Below, piece after piece: positions 13,441 through 23,332 of a DNA stretch of 64,000 nucleotides. Under the pieces are notes generated by a model. That model was given only the letters and a program-made list of their open reading frames with translations. It did not search any database and was not told the DNA's origin. This DNA comes from Ailurus styani (lineage: Eukaryota > Chordata > Mammalia > Carnivora > Ailuridae), in the NCBI GenBank assembly GCA_002007465.1, contig LNAC01000278.1, positions 383,805 to 447,804 on the forward strand, in the 5' to 3' direction. The first letter of the stretch is position 1; each line of letters opens with the position of its first letter. A program made the position numbers and the translations under genes.

Positions 13441-14670
13441 CAGAGATGTTCCAAGTGCAGCCTATGCGCCCTCGGGGCCTTGGGGAGTCTAGGAGGCCAA
13501 AACTATTTTCATAACAATACTGAGACTTTTTTGGGGGACACTTGGGTGGCTCAGTCAGTTAAGCATCTGCCTTAGGCTCAGGTCATGATCTCAGCTTCTC
13601 CCTCTGCCTGCAGCTCTCTGACAAACAAATAAATAAAATCTTAAAAAAAAAAATACTGAGACTTTTTTTGCCTTTTTCACTGGGTTGACATTTCTGCCAA
13701 TAAGGTAAAGCAAGGGAGAGCCACCACACTGGATAAGGGGTCAGTGTATTTCTTAACTACCATTTTTTAAAAAATTTATGTTTTCAATATTGAAAAAACA
13801 ATTTTTAAGTATTTCTCTAAAAAAAAATCGCCAGTTTTGCTGAAGAAATCCTTGATGAAGCCGTAAGAATTACTTGCTTTAAATCACAGGGGGACTCTGG
13901 CGTCCACGTCTCTCTTTAATATTCTATGGGATGACACAGGAAGCACACGCACGGCCCTTCTCCGGCAGACCCAAGTACAACGGGTGTCTTGAGGAAAAGT
14001 AACTTGTGCTCAACTAGCTGCTTTTCAATGGAAAACCATTTTTACTTCAAAGGATGTCTGACAAACCGTGGTTACTCAGACGTGGGTATTTATCTGGCAG
14101 GCATTTTCTAAAAAAGGAACAAAGTGAGCCTGTCACTTCCCAAACAATGGACAGTATTTGTTGCCAGTGATGAAAGCTGAGCTTTCAATTGAAAAATCAG
14201 AATTTGGGGAAACTTGTATTCACGACCATGAGCTTGACAGCTTCCCAGTACTCTAGTGATTTTTCTGATGAGTAGTGATATAAACGAAAGTGAATTCTTA
14301 ATAGTGTATAATGAAATATGTTAACATTCTGAATATCTGCATAACTCAGGAAACCAGTATTACTCAAATGCCCAATGCATGGTGGTATAAAATCACACAC
14401 AGGTATGTTCTAGGAGACCAGACACCAAAGAAATTTGCAAAAATGCAAAACAATGCCATTTTTCATTAAATTTTGTTTCGAAAAAAGATTATTTTTTCAC
14501 AAAAATTACTGTCATTTTAAAATTAGTTAACGAAATACTTCAAAATTCCTGTATTTTAATTTCTAATATAATAAGGCAATAGTTAAAACACATAAGAAAA
14601 GCTCTTTGGGGGTCTCAATAATTTTTAAGAGTGAAAATGGGTCTTGAGCTCAGTTTAAGAACTTCCGCTC
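13441..14670 (+). pseudogene. hAT-family transposase relic (Charlie/Buster-like DNA transposon)
   Basis: An ancient autonomous hAT element in sense orientation, broken by a SINE (13533-13651). Conceptual translation of 14100-14400 gives interrupted transposase-like blocks (VFVASDE, DINESEFLIVYNE, YLHNSGNQYYSNAQ) with several in-frame stops. It resembles the transposases that gave rise to ZBED5/FAM200-type genes. The 3' end near 14600-14670 reads like the reverse of the CAGTGGTTCCCAAA terminus seen in the second relic at 27591. No coding capacity remains. The exact Repbase family is not certain. Confidence 0.75.
13533..13651 (+). mobile_element. Internally deleted CAN-SINE inside the hAT relic
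   Basis: The head (CACTTGGGTGGCTCAGTCAG) and tail (AAATAAATAAAATC, A-run) are present, but the middle after GATCTCAG is missing, leaving about 119 bp. The 17 bp duplication AATACTGAGACTTTTTT (13516-13532 and 13652-13668) is perfect, so both insertion ends are intact. Confidence 0.92.
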
Positions 14671-14974
14671 TAATACACCTAAGCTACCGTTCTATATAAT
14701 TTTGATTGCACCCTAAGTTTTCAGCATAGTTATGCAGTAGGCTAACAGAGGGCTATTTTTATTTTAATAAATAACTCTACCAGAAAAACACTAACACTTA
14801 TAGAGAGAATTTGGAAACTGAGAGAAATGAGAACAAAAACTTCCTAGTTGCCAGGAAGTTAATTTTGACTTACTACGCAACACTCCATCATGCTACTCCT
14901 AGTTTTATCTCAGGGAAATTCTTACCAGTGTGCACCAAGCTGTCTGAATTGCAGGCAATGCCATCTCTACAGTA
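14671..14974. other. AT-rich spacer
   Basis: Between the hAT relic and a CAN-SINE. Nothing is recognised here. Confidence 0.4.
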
Positions 14975-15193
14975 TTTTTTTTTTAGATTTATTTATTTAT
15001 TTTAGAGAGACACACAGAGTCAGAGAGAGAGAGCACGTGCGTGGTGAGGGGCAGAGGGAGAATCTCAAGCAGAGCCCCCCCACCCCCCTGAGGGTGGAGC
15101 CCGAGGTCAGCCTCCATCCCAGGACCAGAAGATCAAGACCTGAGCCAAAATCAAGAGTGGGCTGCTTAACCGGATGGGCCCCCCAGGGACCCC
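14975..15193 (-). mobile_element. CAN-SINE (diverged)
   Basis: An antisense copy with a T-rich tail and ATTTATTT motif at the left, a GAGAGA stretch, and a degraded head ending GGGACCCC at the right. No clean duplication is visible. Confidence 0.85.
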
Positions 15194-15272
15194 TCTCCAG
15201 GACTGTGCTTCGCTCCTCTGTGCTCCCATGCACACCTGATCCAGCAGGAAATCCTGAAGACTCTGCCTTCAT

Positions 15273-15640
15273 ATGATACTAGAATGTCCCTTCTTCACCA
15301 CTCTTCTGCTGTCACAGGTCCAAACTATCCTGTCTCACCTGGATAGTCCCCATGGCATCCCAACTCCTCTCCCTGTTCCTGCCCTTGCCCCCCAAATTCT
15401 GCTAGCAACACAGAAGCCAATGTCATCCCTACATGACTCCCCACCTCACTCACGAAAGTTACATATGGGACCCATGCAATCTGCCCTGTCCCCCTCATCA
15501 CTCTCTCACATCAAGTTCAGAATCACGCTCTCTCGCTTAAGTTCACCCCTGCCCTTCCAAGCCCCTCTGGCCTCATGGCTGTTTGTTGGTGGAAGAAGTG
15601 AACTTTCACTCCACTCTGCCTGGGCATACACGACCCCATA
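15273..15640 (+). mobile_element. L2 LINE fragment
   Basis: C/T-rich sequence with L2 3'-region words (CTGGATAGTCCC, CTCCCTGTTCCTGCC, TCACTCTCTCACATCAAG, CCCTCTGGCCTCATGGC) in sense order. An overlapping 122-codon open frame (15273-15641) is a by-product of this composition. Confidence 0.6.
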
Positions 15641-15918
15641 GGCACAGGGTCTCCCCCCTCAGTCTCTAACATGCTGATAATCTGTTTTCTGCTTCACCTA
15701 ATACCAGCTTCCTTCTGGCCATTTTTTTTTTTTCAGCTGTCAAATCAAATTCAAATATAACTTTGTCCAAGGACACTTCTTGGTTACCACAGGTTAAACT
15801 TCAGATCCATGCCAACCCCTCTCGCACAAAATCTACATACAGTGTCACAGCATCTTAGAGCTTTTTTCCAAGAATGTAAGACAATTCACTCTATTAGTAA
15901 AATGCCTTAACAATTTTA

Positions 15919-16113
15919 TTTTTTTTTAAGATTTTATTTATTTAGTTGACAGAGAAACATAGTTAGAGAGGGAACACAAGCAAGGGGAGTGGGAGAGGGA
16001 GAAGCAGGCTTCCCGCCAAGCAGGGAGCCCGATTCGGGGCCTGATCCCAGAGCTTGGGATCATGACCTGAAGACGAAGGCAGGCACTTAACGACTGAGCC
16101 ACCCAGGCACCCC
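15919..16113 (-). mobile_element. CAN-SINE
   Basis: An antisense full-length copy flanked by the perfect 16 bp duplication TGCCTTAACAATTTTA (15903-15918 and 16114-16129). Confidence 0.95.
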
Positions 16114-16129
16114 TGCCTTAACAATTTTA

Positions 16130-16765
16130 ATCTGTCTTCTATAAAGCCAACAAAAACCACTTGCCTTTTTATATACTTTAAACGCAGCCCTTGGTTCTGA
16201 GATAGTGAATGTGTTAATAATTTAATATCGAAAGCTCCCAGAATAATTAGACTGACTTCTAGCCAAACGCTGCACTATTGTGACATTTTATCACCACTAG
16301 AGGGCAGAATTTAACAGCAAACGAGTCCAACGCTAACAAGCCTGGCCTCCTGTTTGGGAGCTGAAGAGTTACTGACGGGGACCCTATAGCTGATGACAAG
16401 ATCTTCTGAGGAACTCACAGGTCTGAGCCAGAGGCTGCCAGCAGGACACCCTTAAAAAGTGTATCTACTTTTGCCTAAATGTGTGAGTATTTAAGGTGAT
16501 AACAGTGACCCCACAACTTTTATCCTATACCAGGCTGGCAAGAGAATGTAGACTGAGGTTAGTTATAGGTACTTTCTTGCTTTCCTTAAATAAAATCGCT
16601 GAAGAATTTCTGGAAATTTTTTAGAGATGGGAGTATTACTTGCTTTGGGAAACGTCAAGATCTTTAGAAAAATCTCATTCCTTCTTCCTTCAATGTAAAT
16701 GCCCTTTGCATCTGGTTTTATGTGGTCAACAGTCAGCCAACCAGTCACGAAATATTAAGATGACA
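16130..16765. other. Unassigned intronic DNA with CTCF-like motif
   Basis: Holds the consensus CTCF-like core at 16294. No gene or clear repeat is seen elsewhere. Confidence 0.4.
16294..16307 (+). promoter_or_regulatory. CTCF-like core motif
   Basis: CCACTAGAGGGCAG fits the CTCF core consensus CCASYAGRKGGCRS at every position and is outside any recognised repeat. Motif-level evidence only. Confidence 0.4.
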
Positions 16766-16990
16766 AGAAAAGGTCCTTGCCCTCAGAACTCACATTCTAA
16801 TGAGAAGAGGTTTTGGGGTTTTTGTTTTTTAAATAAACAAACAGAATTCGGGATAAGTGCCATAAGGATGATATGCAGAGTAATGAGATAGTGGGACCTG
16901 GCGAGGCAGCTCTTAGCAGGGGCGTCAGGGAAAGTCCCTCTGAAGCAATGACATCTGAGTCAAGATGACCAGCCATACAGAGCACTGGAG
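16766..16990 (-). mobile_element. L2 LINE fragment (left part)
   Basis: Words of the L2 3' region in antisense order (GTCCTTGCCCTCAGAACTCACATTCTAATGA-like, AAGTCCCTCTGAAG). It probably continues at 17623-17835 beyond a MIR and an MLT1 insertion. Confidence 0.65.
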
Positions 16991-17004
16991 TGATAGTTAC
17001 GACA

Positions 17005-17174
17005 TTAGTATTTACTGAGTGCTATCTACACGCCAGGTGCTGTGCTAACCACTTCCCATGTATCAGCTAATTCAATTCCTACATTCTCGTGTTAAGGAAA
17101 TAGAGCACCAGAAAACTTTGGAAACTTGCCCAAAGTCACTCAACCTAGAAATAGCTAAGTTAGAGCTCAGGGTC
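17005..17174 (-). mobile_element. MIR SINE fragment
   Basis: Antisense MIR: ACTGAGTGCTATCTACACGC, GGTGCTGTGCTAACCACTT and AACTTGCCCAAAGTCACTCA match the reversed MIR consensus. It abuts the LTR that follows. Confidence 0.8.
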
Positions 17175-17622
17175 TGTGTTAGTTTCCTGGGGCGGCTCTA
17201 ACAAAGTACCTGGATTTGCTGGCCTGAAAACAGAAATGTACTCTCTCAGTTCTGGAGGCGAGGCGGCTAGAAATCGAGGTGTTGGCAAAAGCTACATGCT
17301 CTCTGAAGGCTCCAGGGGACCACCCTTTCTTGCCTCTTCCAGCTCGTGGTGGCTATGGTGTTGTTGGCTTGTGCACACATCAACCCAATCTCTGCCTCTG
17401 CAGCCACACGGCATTCGCCCTATATGTCAATGTCTCTGTGCACAAATTTTCTCTTCTTCTAAGAACACCAGGCACCAGCTCAGGGCCCACCCTAATCCAG
17501 GGTGACCTCATCCTAGTGTGATCATATCTACAAAGACCTTATTTCCAAATAAGGCCACATTTGGGTACGAGGGGGGTTAATACTTTGCTATATCTTTTGG
17601 GGGAACACAATTCTACCCACTT
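17175..17622 (-). mobile_element. MLT1-type MaLR LTR
   Basis: A solo LTR in antisense orientation. It begins TGTGTTAGTTTCCTGGGGC, has the internal CTCTCAGTTCTGGAGGC, AGGGCCCACCCTAATCCAG and GACCTTATTTCCAAATAAGG blocks, and ends GGGGGAACACAATTCTACCC. This is the reversed MLT1A-like LTR as I recall it. Confidence 0.8.
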
Positions 17623-17835
17623 TAAACCATTCAACTTCAAAAGAAACTTCCATGCCAAGGCACGGGCAAAGACCCAGGGCAGTGGGAAAAGTCAGCAGGG
17701 AAGAGTAGAGTGACAAAGGCAGGTGGCAGGAGATGAGGTTAGGGGTAGACAGGCCACATGCGAAGGGCTCTAGGGTCCAATTATAGAATGGAGTCTAGAC
17801 TGACACCACAGCTTCAATTCTTGGTTGCATGTTAG
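17623..17835 (-). mobile_element. L2 LINE fragment (right part)
   Basis: Antisense L2 words (GGGCAAAGACCCAGGGCAG, GGCAGGAGATGAGGTTAGG) on the far side of the MIR/MLT1 insertion. It is probably the same L2 copy as 16766-16990. Confidence 0.5.
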
Positions 17836-18508
17836 TTCTCCAGTCTCTTCGCCACCTCTCCACCTGCCATTGCTTGGGATCTCAGAGGAGTCCTTCTCCT
17901 TTCAGTCAAGGATGAAGGCTGCAGCACAGAATACAAATAGGAGTCTAGCCTTACTCCACTCACAGGTCAGATAAGGCTCCAGTGAGCATCTCCAGAGGGC
18001 AGCTCCAGGGTTTGACCTTGAGTCAAACCATCAAGTTCAGGAGGCCCAGGGAGAACTGCTTTCTCAGACTTGGGACAGGCACTGGGACGGATTGCACTGG
18101 CAGAGCAATTTGGCCTGAGGAAATTAGGCCTGAGGACAAGCCCCAGGCAAGGACAGTCAGGATTCAAGCCCCTGTGCTGGCCCCACCTCCCTTTCAGTCA
18201 GCAGAACTGAAGACATCAGATGTGACAGGCCCATGGGGAGACGCTGCTCACAGCAGACAGGCCCACTCCCACGAGGTGCTGAGATGCATCCAGATGGTGC
18301 AGTGGGCTGCCGCAGCATCATCTCTGCAATTGTGCAAGGTCTCACAACCTACACGAGGACTCACTGCTGTGTCAGCCGGCAAGCTGATCGTCATGTCAAT
18401 GACGCAAGGTAGCATCATGGAAGCATCGGCGTGAAAGTTTTTGCTGAAAGCCTACTGTGCATTATTGGGAGGTGAAACAGGGACAGTGTACATGCATACA
18501 GTCTAGAG
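17836..18508. other. Unassigned intronic DNA
   Basis: Nothing is recognised. A 150-codon plus-strand open frame (17982-18434) has no protein-like features. Confidence 0.35.
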
Positions 18509-18812
18509 CAGGAGTCTGCAAATCTTTTCTGTAAAGGGCCAGACAGCAAATATGTCAGGCTTTGCTGCCCATTCTGTCGCACCTACTCAACTCTGTTGTA
18601 ATGGTGAGAGAGCAGTGATATGGAAATGAATGGGTGTGGTTGTGTGTCAATAAAGCTATATGCATGTTGAAATCTAAATTTTAAAACTGTCTCATTCTTC
18701 TGATTAAAAAAACCAAACATGTGAATTGTAAACTCCATTTTTAACTTGTGCCATACAACAGCAGGCGGTCAGCCAGATTCAGTCTCCTCCCACTGTAGTT
18801 TGCTGATCCTCC
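18509..18812. mobile_element. Nonautonomous hAT DNA transposon
   Basis: Begins CAGGAGTCTGCAAATCTTTT and TGTAAAGGGCCAGACAGCAA and ends AGTTTGCTGATCCTCC. The ends are inverted relative to each other, and the interior (GCTTTGCTGCCCATTC, AATGAATGGGTGTGG, CAATAAAGC) matches a common mammalian hAT element. The imperfect flanks GTCTAGAG/ATCTAATG look like its 8 bp target duplication. Confidence 0.75.
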
Positions 18813-19032
18813 CAATCTAATGACATCCCCAAATGCTCATCAACTAACGTAATGTCATTGTGGGAACAAGGTCTCCAACTGGAAGTTTCCTGTCCTCCCT
18901 TAAAATATTCACTGGCTTCTGGCAAGATGTCAGGCACTCCAGTGAACTCTGGAATCTCCCCTGGCTTCCTCTCCCTCACCTCCTCTAGTTAAGTCCGCAT
19001 GGAGCTGTCAACTCACCCAAAAAAATGGCTCT

Positions 19033-19225
19033 TGGGTGCCTGGGTGGCTCAGTGGGTTAAAGCCTCTGCTTTTGGCTCAGGTCATGATCTCAGGGTCCTG
19101 GGATCCAGGGCCGCATCGGGCTCCCTGCTGAGCAGGGAGCCTGCTTCCCCCTCTCTCTGCCTGCCTCTCTGCCTACTTGTGATCTCTCTCTTTCTCTGTG
19201 TCAAATAAATAAATAAAATCTTAAA
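19033..19225 (+). mobile_element. CAN-SINE, young copy
   Basis: Head TGGGTGCCTGGGTGGCTCAG, then GTTAAAGCCTCTGC, CT-rich block and A tail. It is flanked by the duplication AAAAAAATGGCTCT (19019-19032 and 19226-19239). Confidence 0.95.
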
Positions 19226-19239
19226 AAAAAAATGGCTCT

Positions 19240-19534
19240 CAATTCTCTAAAAGGCCTCCAGCCCCTGCCCTGACTTTCCATGCCCACTGCCACTATCTAA
19301 GGTTAGGCTCTCGGTAACATTTGGCTCGGACCGCTTGCTCCCCTGAGCACTTCCTAACACATGGTATGGTCTTCAAACTATCTGCTGAATGAGCCGGGGC
19401 AGCAGAATATCCACAGCTCAGCACTTTCTCCGTGTGATCAGCAGTCTGAGGTGGCCTGTCTCAAAACCAAACACTTCCCCTATGGGGGTGGCACCACCTA
19501 AGGGCTAAAATATGATGAGGTTTTAGATTGCTTT
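19240..19534. other. Unassigned intronic DNA
   Basis: Nothing is recognised between the SINE and the L1 fragment. Confidence 0.4.
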
Positions 19535-19880
19535 TTTAAAGTCAGCCTCACTGAGGTGTCATTTACATAAAGAGTCACCCTTTTGAGTCCTGTCCTGTGA
19601 GCTTGGAAACCACCACGATCAAGGTATTTCTATCATCCTAAAAGTTCCTTTGTTCCCGTTTGCAGTCAACCTCTCCCCTACCCCTCTTCAACGACCCACC
19701 TGTTTTCTGTCACTGATAAGTTTTTATAGGCATCGCACAGTCCGTTCCTTTTTAGGCTGACCACCGCGCCATTGCACCGTGTACTACAGTTTCTCCGTCT
19801 ACCAGCCGAAGGACGTTTGAACTGTTCCCAGTTTTTATCAGTCATAAATAATGTCGCCGTCGACATTCACATATAGATTT
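19535..19880 (-). mobile_element. L1 LINE 3' fragment (old)
   Basis: Antisense L1M-like 3' region: CACTGAGGTGTCATTTACAT, GAAACCACCACGATCAAGG and the CATAAATAATGTCGCC-type tail. It has unusually many CpGs for an old LINE. Confidence 0.6.
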
Positions 19881-20019
19881 TTAAATGAACGTTTTTTACT
19901 TTCATGATAAGAATTCACTTTTTGTAAATGACTGCATTTGCAAAGACCCTGCAGGAAAGGCTCCCACCGAAGGAGGGGCTGTTCTCCAACCCTATTCTTC
20001 TGTCTTCCCACCCTGCCTC

Positions 20020-20600
20020 GGCGATTTGTTTTTGAGTCGTGGCGACACTAAACCTCCCAAGAAGATCTGCAGAGGACGTTTTCGGGGTGGGGTGGGAGAA
20101 GTCTGGCCGGGAGCCGTCTCCCGCCCCTCCGAAGGTGAGCCCCAGGGCTGCTTCACAGGCGCGGCGGGCAGCGTTTGATCTTCTGCTCCCTCGGGGCGGC
20201 GCTGGCCCTGCGGATGTGCACACTCAGGCGAAAACCCGCGGGGCCAGCCAATCGCGCCGCTGCGTGCTTCATCTAACTTGCTAAAATCTCGCGGAATGTA
20301 CAGCGTGCCATTGTTTTTGTAAGTCCCTTTCATGGCTTTGTTAGCGGGCTAATTCACAGCACACTGGCCTGCTTTCCCTGCTCGAAGAAAAGACGATCGT
20401 CAAAGGCAGCTATTTAACCATGACCATGGCTGCGGCCATCTTGAGCACAAAGGGGGAGCCGCAGCCTCCTCGGCCCCTCTCCCGGGAGCTCCCCAACGCG
20501 CCGGCAGGCGCGCTTCTTCTTGGCGCTGGAATTCGCATAATTACTCCTCTTTTAATCTGCTGGGTGACCTAATGTAGCCCCGGCCGGCCCTGCAGGAAGA
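20020..20600. promoter_or_regulatory. Intronic CpG-rich island, possible internal promoter
   Basis: CpG density rises sharply here compared with the flanks. The island contains a CCAAT box (20248-20252), a near-perfect YY1-type motif GCGGCCATCTTGAG (20432-20445; minus strand reads CTCAAGATGGCCGC, the arrangement typical of initiator/5' UTR YY1 sites), and CpG-rich blocks at 20455-20520. It lies in the BCAR3 intron that precedes the SH2-encoding exons, so a minus-strand transcript starting here would give a BCAR3 product lacking residues 1-119. The sequence shows only the base composition and motifs; promoter activity is inferred. Confidence 0.5.
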
Positions 20601-20738
20601 GGCCTTACTGAGATCTGAGCCTCGGGCAGCCTGTGATATCTGTAAGGCCTTCTCAGAAAGAGCATTTCAGTGCATTAGCCCCAAAAGGACTGATTGCCAA
20701 GGCACTCAGGCTGGGGATCTGCTCAGGCGCACTGTGGG

Positions 20739-20799
20739 NNNNNNNNNNNNNNNNNNNNNNNNNNNNNNNNNNNNNNNNNNNNNNNNNNNNNNNNNNNNN
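20739..20799. other. Assembly gap (61 N)
   Basis: A short run of N just beyond the intronic CpG island. The right flank begins with a G-run, which suggests a difficult homopolymer or GC-rich segment. Confidence 1.
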
Positions 20800-22689
20800 G
20801 AGGGGGGGACCAGTGTTTCTGAGCCAGGGGAAGAAGCCATCAGAGGTGCGGGTCCCCGCTCAGGATAATGGCTCCAGTCCTGTCCCTTCTCCCAGCCTGC
20901 GAAGGAGCTCAGAAACTGCAAATCATTTCATAAAAGCTCACAAGTGGTTCTAGCAAGAATCCACCCAGGCTGCCTATAAAAGAAAGGATATTTGTTCACT
21001 AGGAGGCTAGCCAGGGACAAAAGGCTGCATTCCGTCTTGACACTTGCTAACTGCGGTCGCCTGGAGAGCAGGCCTTTGTCCACAGGCGGGCATTGTGCTG
21101 TTTACAGCCTGGCCACGTAAATGGGCTTGCCTACATCTTGGCTAATTTGAAAAACAGTCATCCGGATTTTCTTTTCTACTTGGCTTTGTTTTCTGATTTA
21201 TCTTTCTGAAGGGCATTTAAAAATGAAAAATCTATAATAAACATCTTTTAAAAGAAAATTCACCCAGCTCTGCCCCAATCACCACCTCCCCTAAAAAAAA
21301 AAATACATTTTAAACCATTCCCAGAAAAGAGATGCTTTATTAAAATGACGGTAAGGCTTGTATGTGAAGAAGCAGCTAGCAAGAATCATCAGTCTATAAG
21401 GAAGATAGGTGTAAAGGGGGAAAGGACAAGAAATAATATGAATTTATAAAATTTAGTGTATGGGGAGACAATTCTTGAAGGTTTTCAAAAAGTAGCCCCA
21501 GGAAAAGAGTGAAAAGAATGATAAAGAGTGAGAACAAAAGTAGGTTTCATGGGTTCAAGAAGGGGTTACAAAAGTGAAAGCATAATGGATCTAAGAGCAG
21601 ATGGAGGAGTGTTCAGGTGCATCCCCAATTCTGTGAGGTACTATGATGGACAAGTAGTTATTAGCCCTCACATCCTTGGTCTTGGCATACATCAAGCAAC
21701 ATGAGACACATGTTCCAACCAGTATGCCACTTCCGCTCATAGCGACAGATGACCACGAGTGGATAGATGAAGAACCCCTTCCCACTTGCTAAAAAACACC
21801 TTCCCCTTCAGCCTATCACAGATATAGATGATCCTAAAAATGTTCGAAGGACATTAACCCATCCCTGATGTTCTAGTTGTGAGAAGATGGAACCCATAGA
21901 AAGGCGGTAGGAAGTCCACAGTCAGAGAGAGTAGCCTGGGCTCCCCTCCCTGAGAGTACTTCGGAGTTGTGTAACTTGGAGTTTGATCTGGGAAGGTTAA
22001 CACCCGGAGCTATTATCATTTATTCACATTTTAGTACAATTATTTTATCAAACGTTCTAAGCAGTTAGCTGACACAGGTCTAAGAAATGACACTGAATAA
22101 ATACATTGTAATGGGGGTAAAAATATGGCAAAACCCGAATTGGGCAGTGAACAAGTACAACAGCCCAGAAGATAAAGCCTTCCTCACAATTTTGCCTACG
22201 GCTATTTCCTCCAAAACCTATTTCCTCTGTTTAAAAAAAAAAGTTTTTATCTCCGGTAAGGTATGCTAGGTACGCAGAGGAAAATTCCAGAGCTGTACAC
22301 CACTAAGCAAAGTCACAAATGACTAAAGAACGGGAGGAGGGCGGAGATGCGGTACATGTTTCTGCTTTCCAACCTCGAAGAAGTGGTTTCTTTCGGGTGC
22401 GTGAAAAAGAGAATGGATTCTATTTCGTTACAGAAAAGGACCTCGTGATTACACAGAACAGTTAAAAATCAGACTTTCAAGATGATCATGTTTTGAGCTA
22501 CTGTTGGGGGCGGGGGGGAAGTAGGGAGAAGCGAGGGCTCGAAAAATAAGGCAAAAGTAGAAAAAGAAAAAAGCAAAACTCCCCTCTCTAGCGGAATTAA
22601 AGAAACAGACAAAGTGGCGAATGAGATTCCAAAATCCTCTGGCCGGTTTGGAGCTGCTCTAACTTTCTGATCACATCCAAACACGGAAT
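20800..22689. other. Unassigned intronic DNA
   Basis: AT-rich in places (21200-21500) with no confident repeat or gene. No BCAR3 exon was found here on the minus strand. Confidence 0.35.
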
Positions 22690-23030
22690 TCAGCGGGTAA
22701 GGTCTAGGTGCTGTCAGGAGGCCCAGCAGGAAGGCGAGACCCTCGCCAGCCCGGGCTCCTCCGCCTCCCTGCGCACATTTTCCTCCACTCGGGCGCAGAG
22801 GAGCTACCGGTAGCCTAGCAGCCGCGGACCGTTCCCCTTTGACGCCGGATTAATGGGCCACGATACAGACTGCACAGTGTTAGCAGGACACAGAGTACAA
22901 ACTGGACAGAAGTGAATTTTGGATTCATTTTCTACCCAGCTCTCTCGGCCACAATACTGCAGCCCCAGCGCCCCCAACCCCGCCCCCAGTGCCTCGGCTC
23001 CCCCAGGGACACGCAAGCCAGCGCAGCCAG
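22690..23030. other. Moderately CpG-rich segment
   Basis: CpGs cluster at 22720-22860 (for example CACTCGGGCGCAGAGG and AGCAGCCGCGGACCG), about 2 kb from the intronic island. It may be part of the same regulatory domain. No exon is recognised. Confidence 0.35.
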
Positions 23031-23033
23031 TCC

Positions 23034-23076
23034 TAGGTAGGTAGGTAGGTAGGTAGGTAGGTAGGTCGGTCGGTCG
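23034..23076 (+). repeat. (TAGG)n tetranucleotide microsatellite
   Basis: About eight TAGG units followed by three TCGG units before the flank resumes. Likely length-variable between individuals. Confidence 0.97.
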
Positions 23077-23304
23077 AACTCTCTTCTGGGAGCTGGGAAA
23101 ACCAGGTAAGGATGGTTAGAAAGTTTCCCATGGGAAGGAGAAGGCATTTGAAGACCGAGACCTGGGGCTGGGATTCTCAACAGGGTGATAACTGCTGTCT
23201 GTTGGGCCGCATCTGGCTGCTTCCACCAGCGAGAAGACTCTCCATCAGAGATCAGAACATCCCCATTAAGAGGTCCCTAAAAATGTGCTCCTTTGAATCT
23301 TGGC

Positions 23305-23332
23305 TTTTTTTTTTTTTTTTTTTTTTTTTTTT
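23305..23332 (+). repeat. Poly-T tract
   Basis: 28 consecutive T with no SINE body beside it. It could be the tail of an unrecognised minus-strand retrocopy or a simple homopolymer. Confidence 0.9.

Noticed and set aside
23305..23332. 28-T run as the tail of an antisense SINE
   Set aside because: No SINE head or CT/GA-rich body lies on either side.
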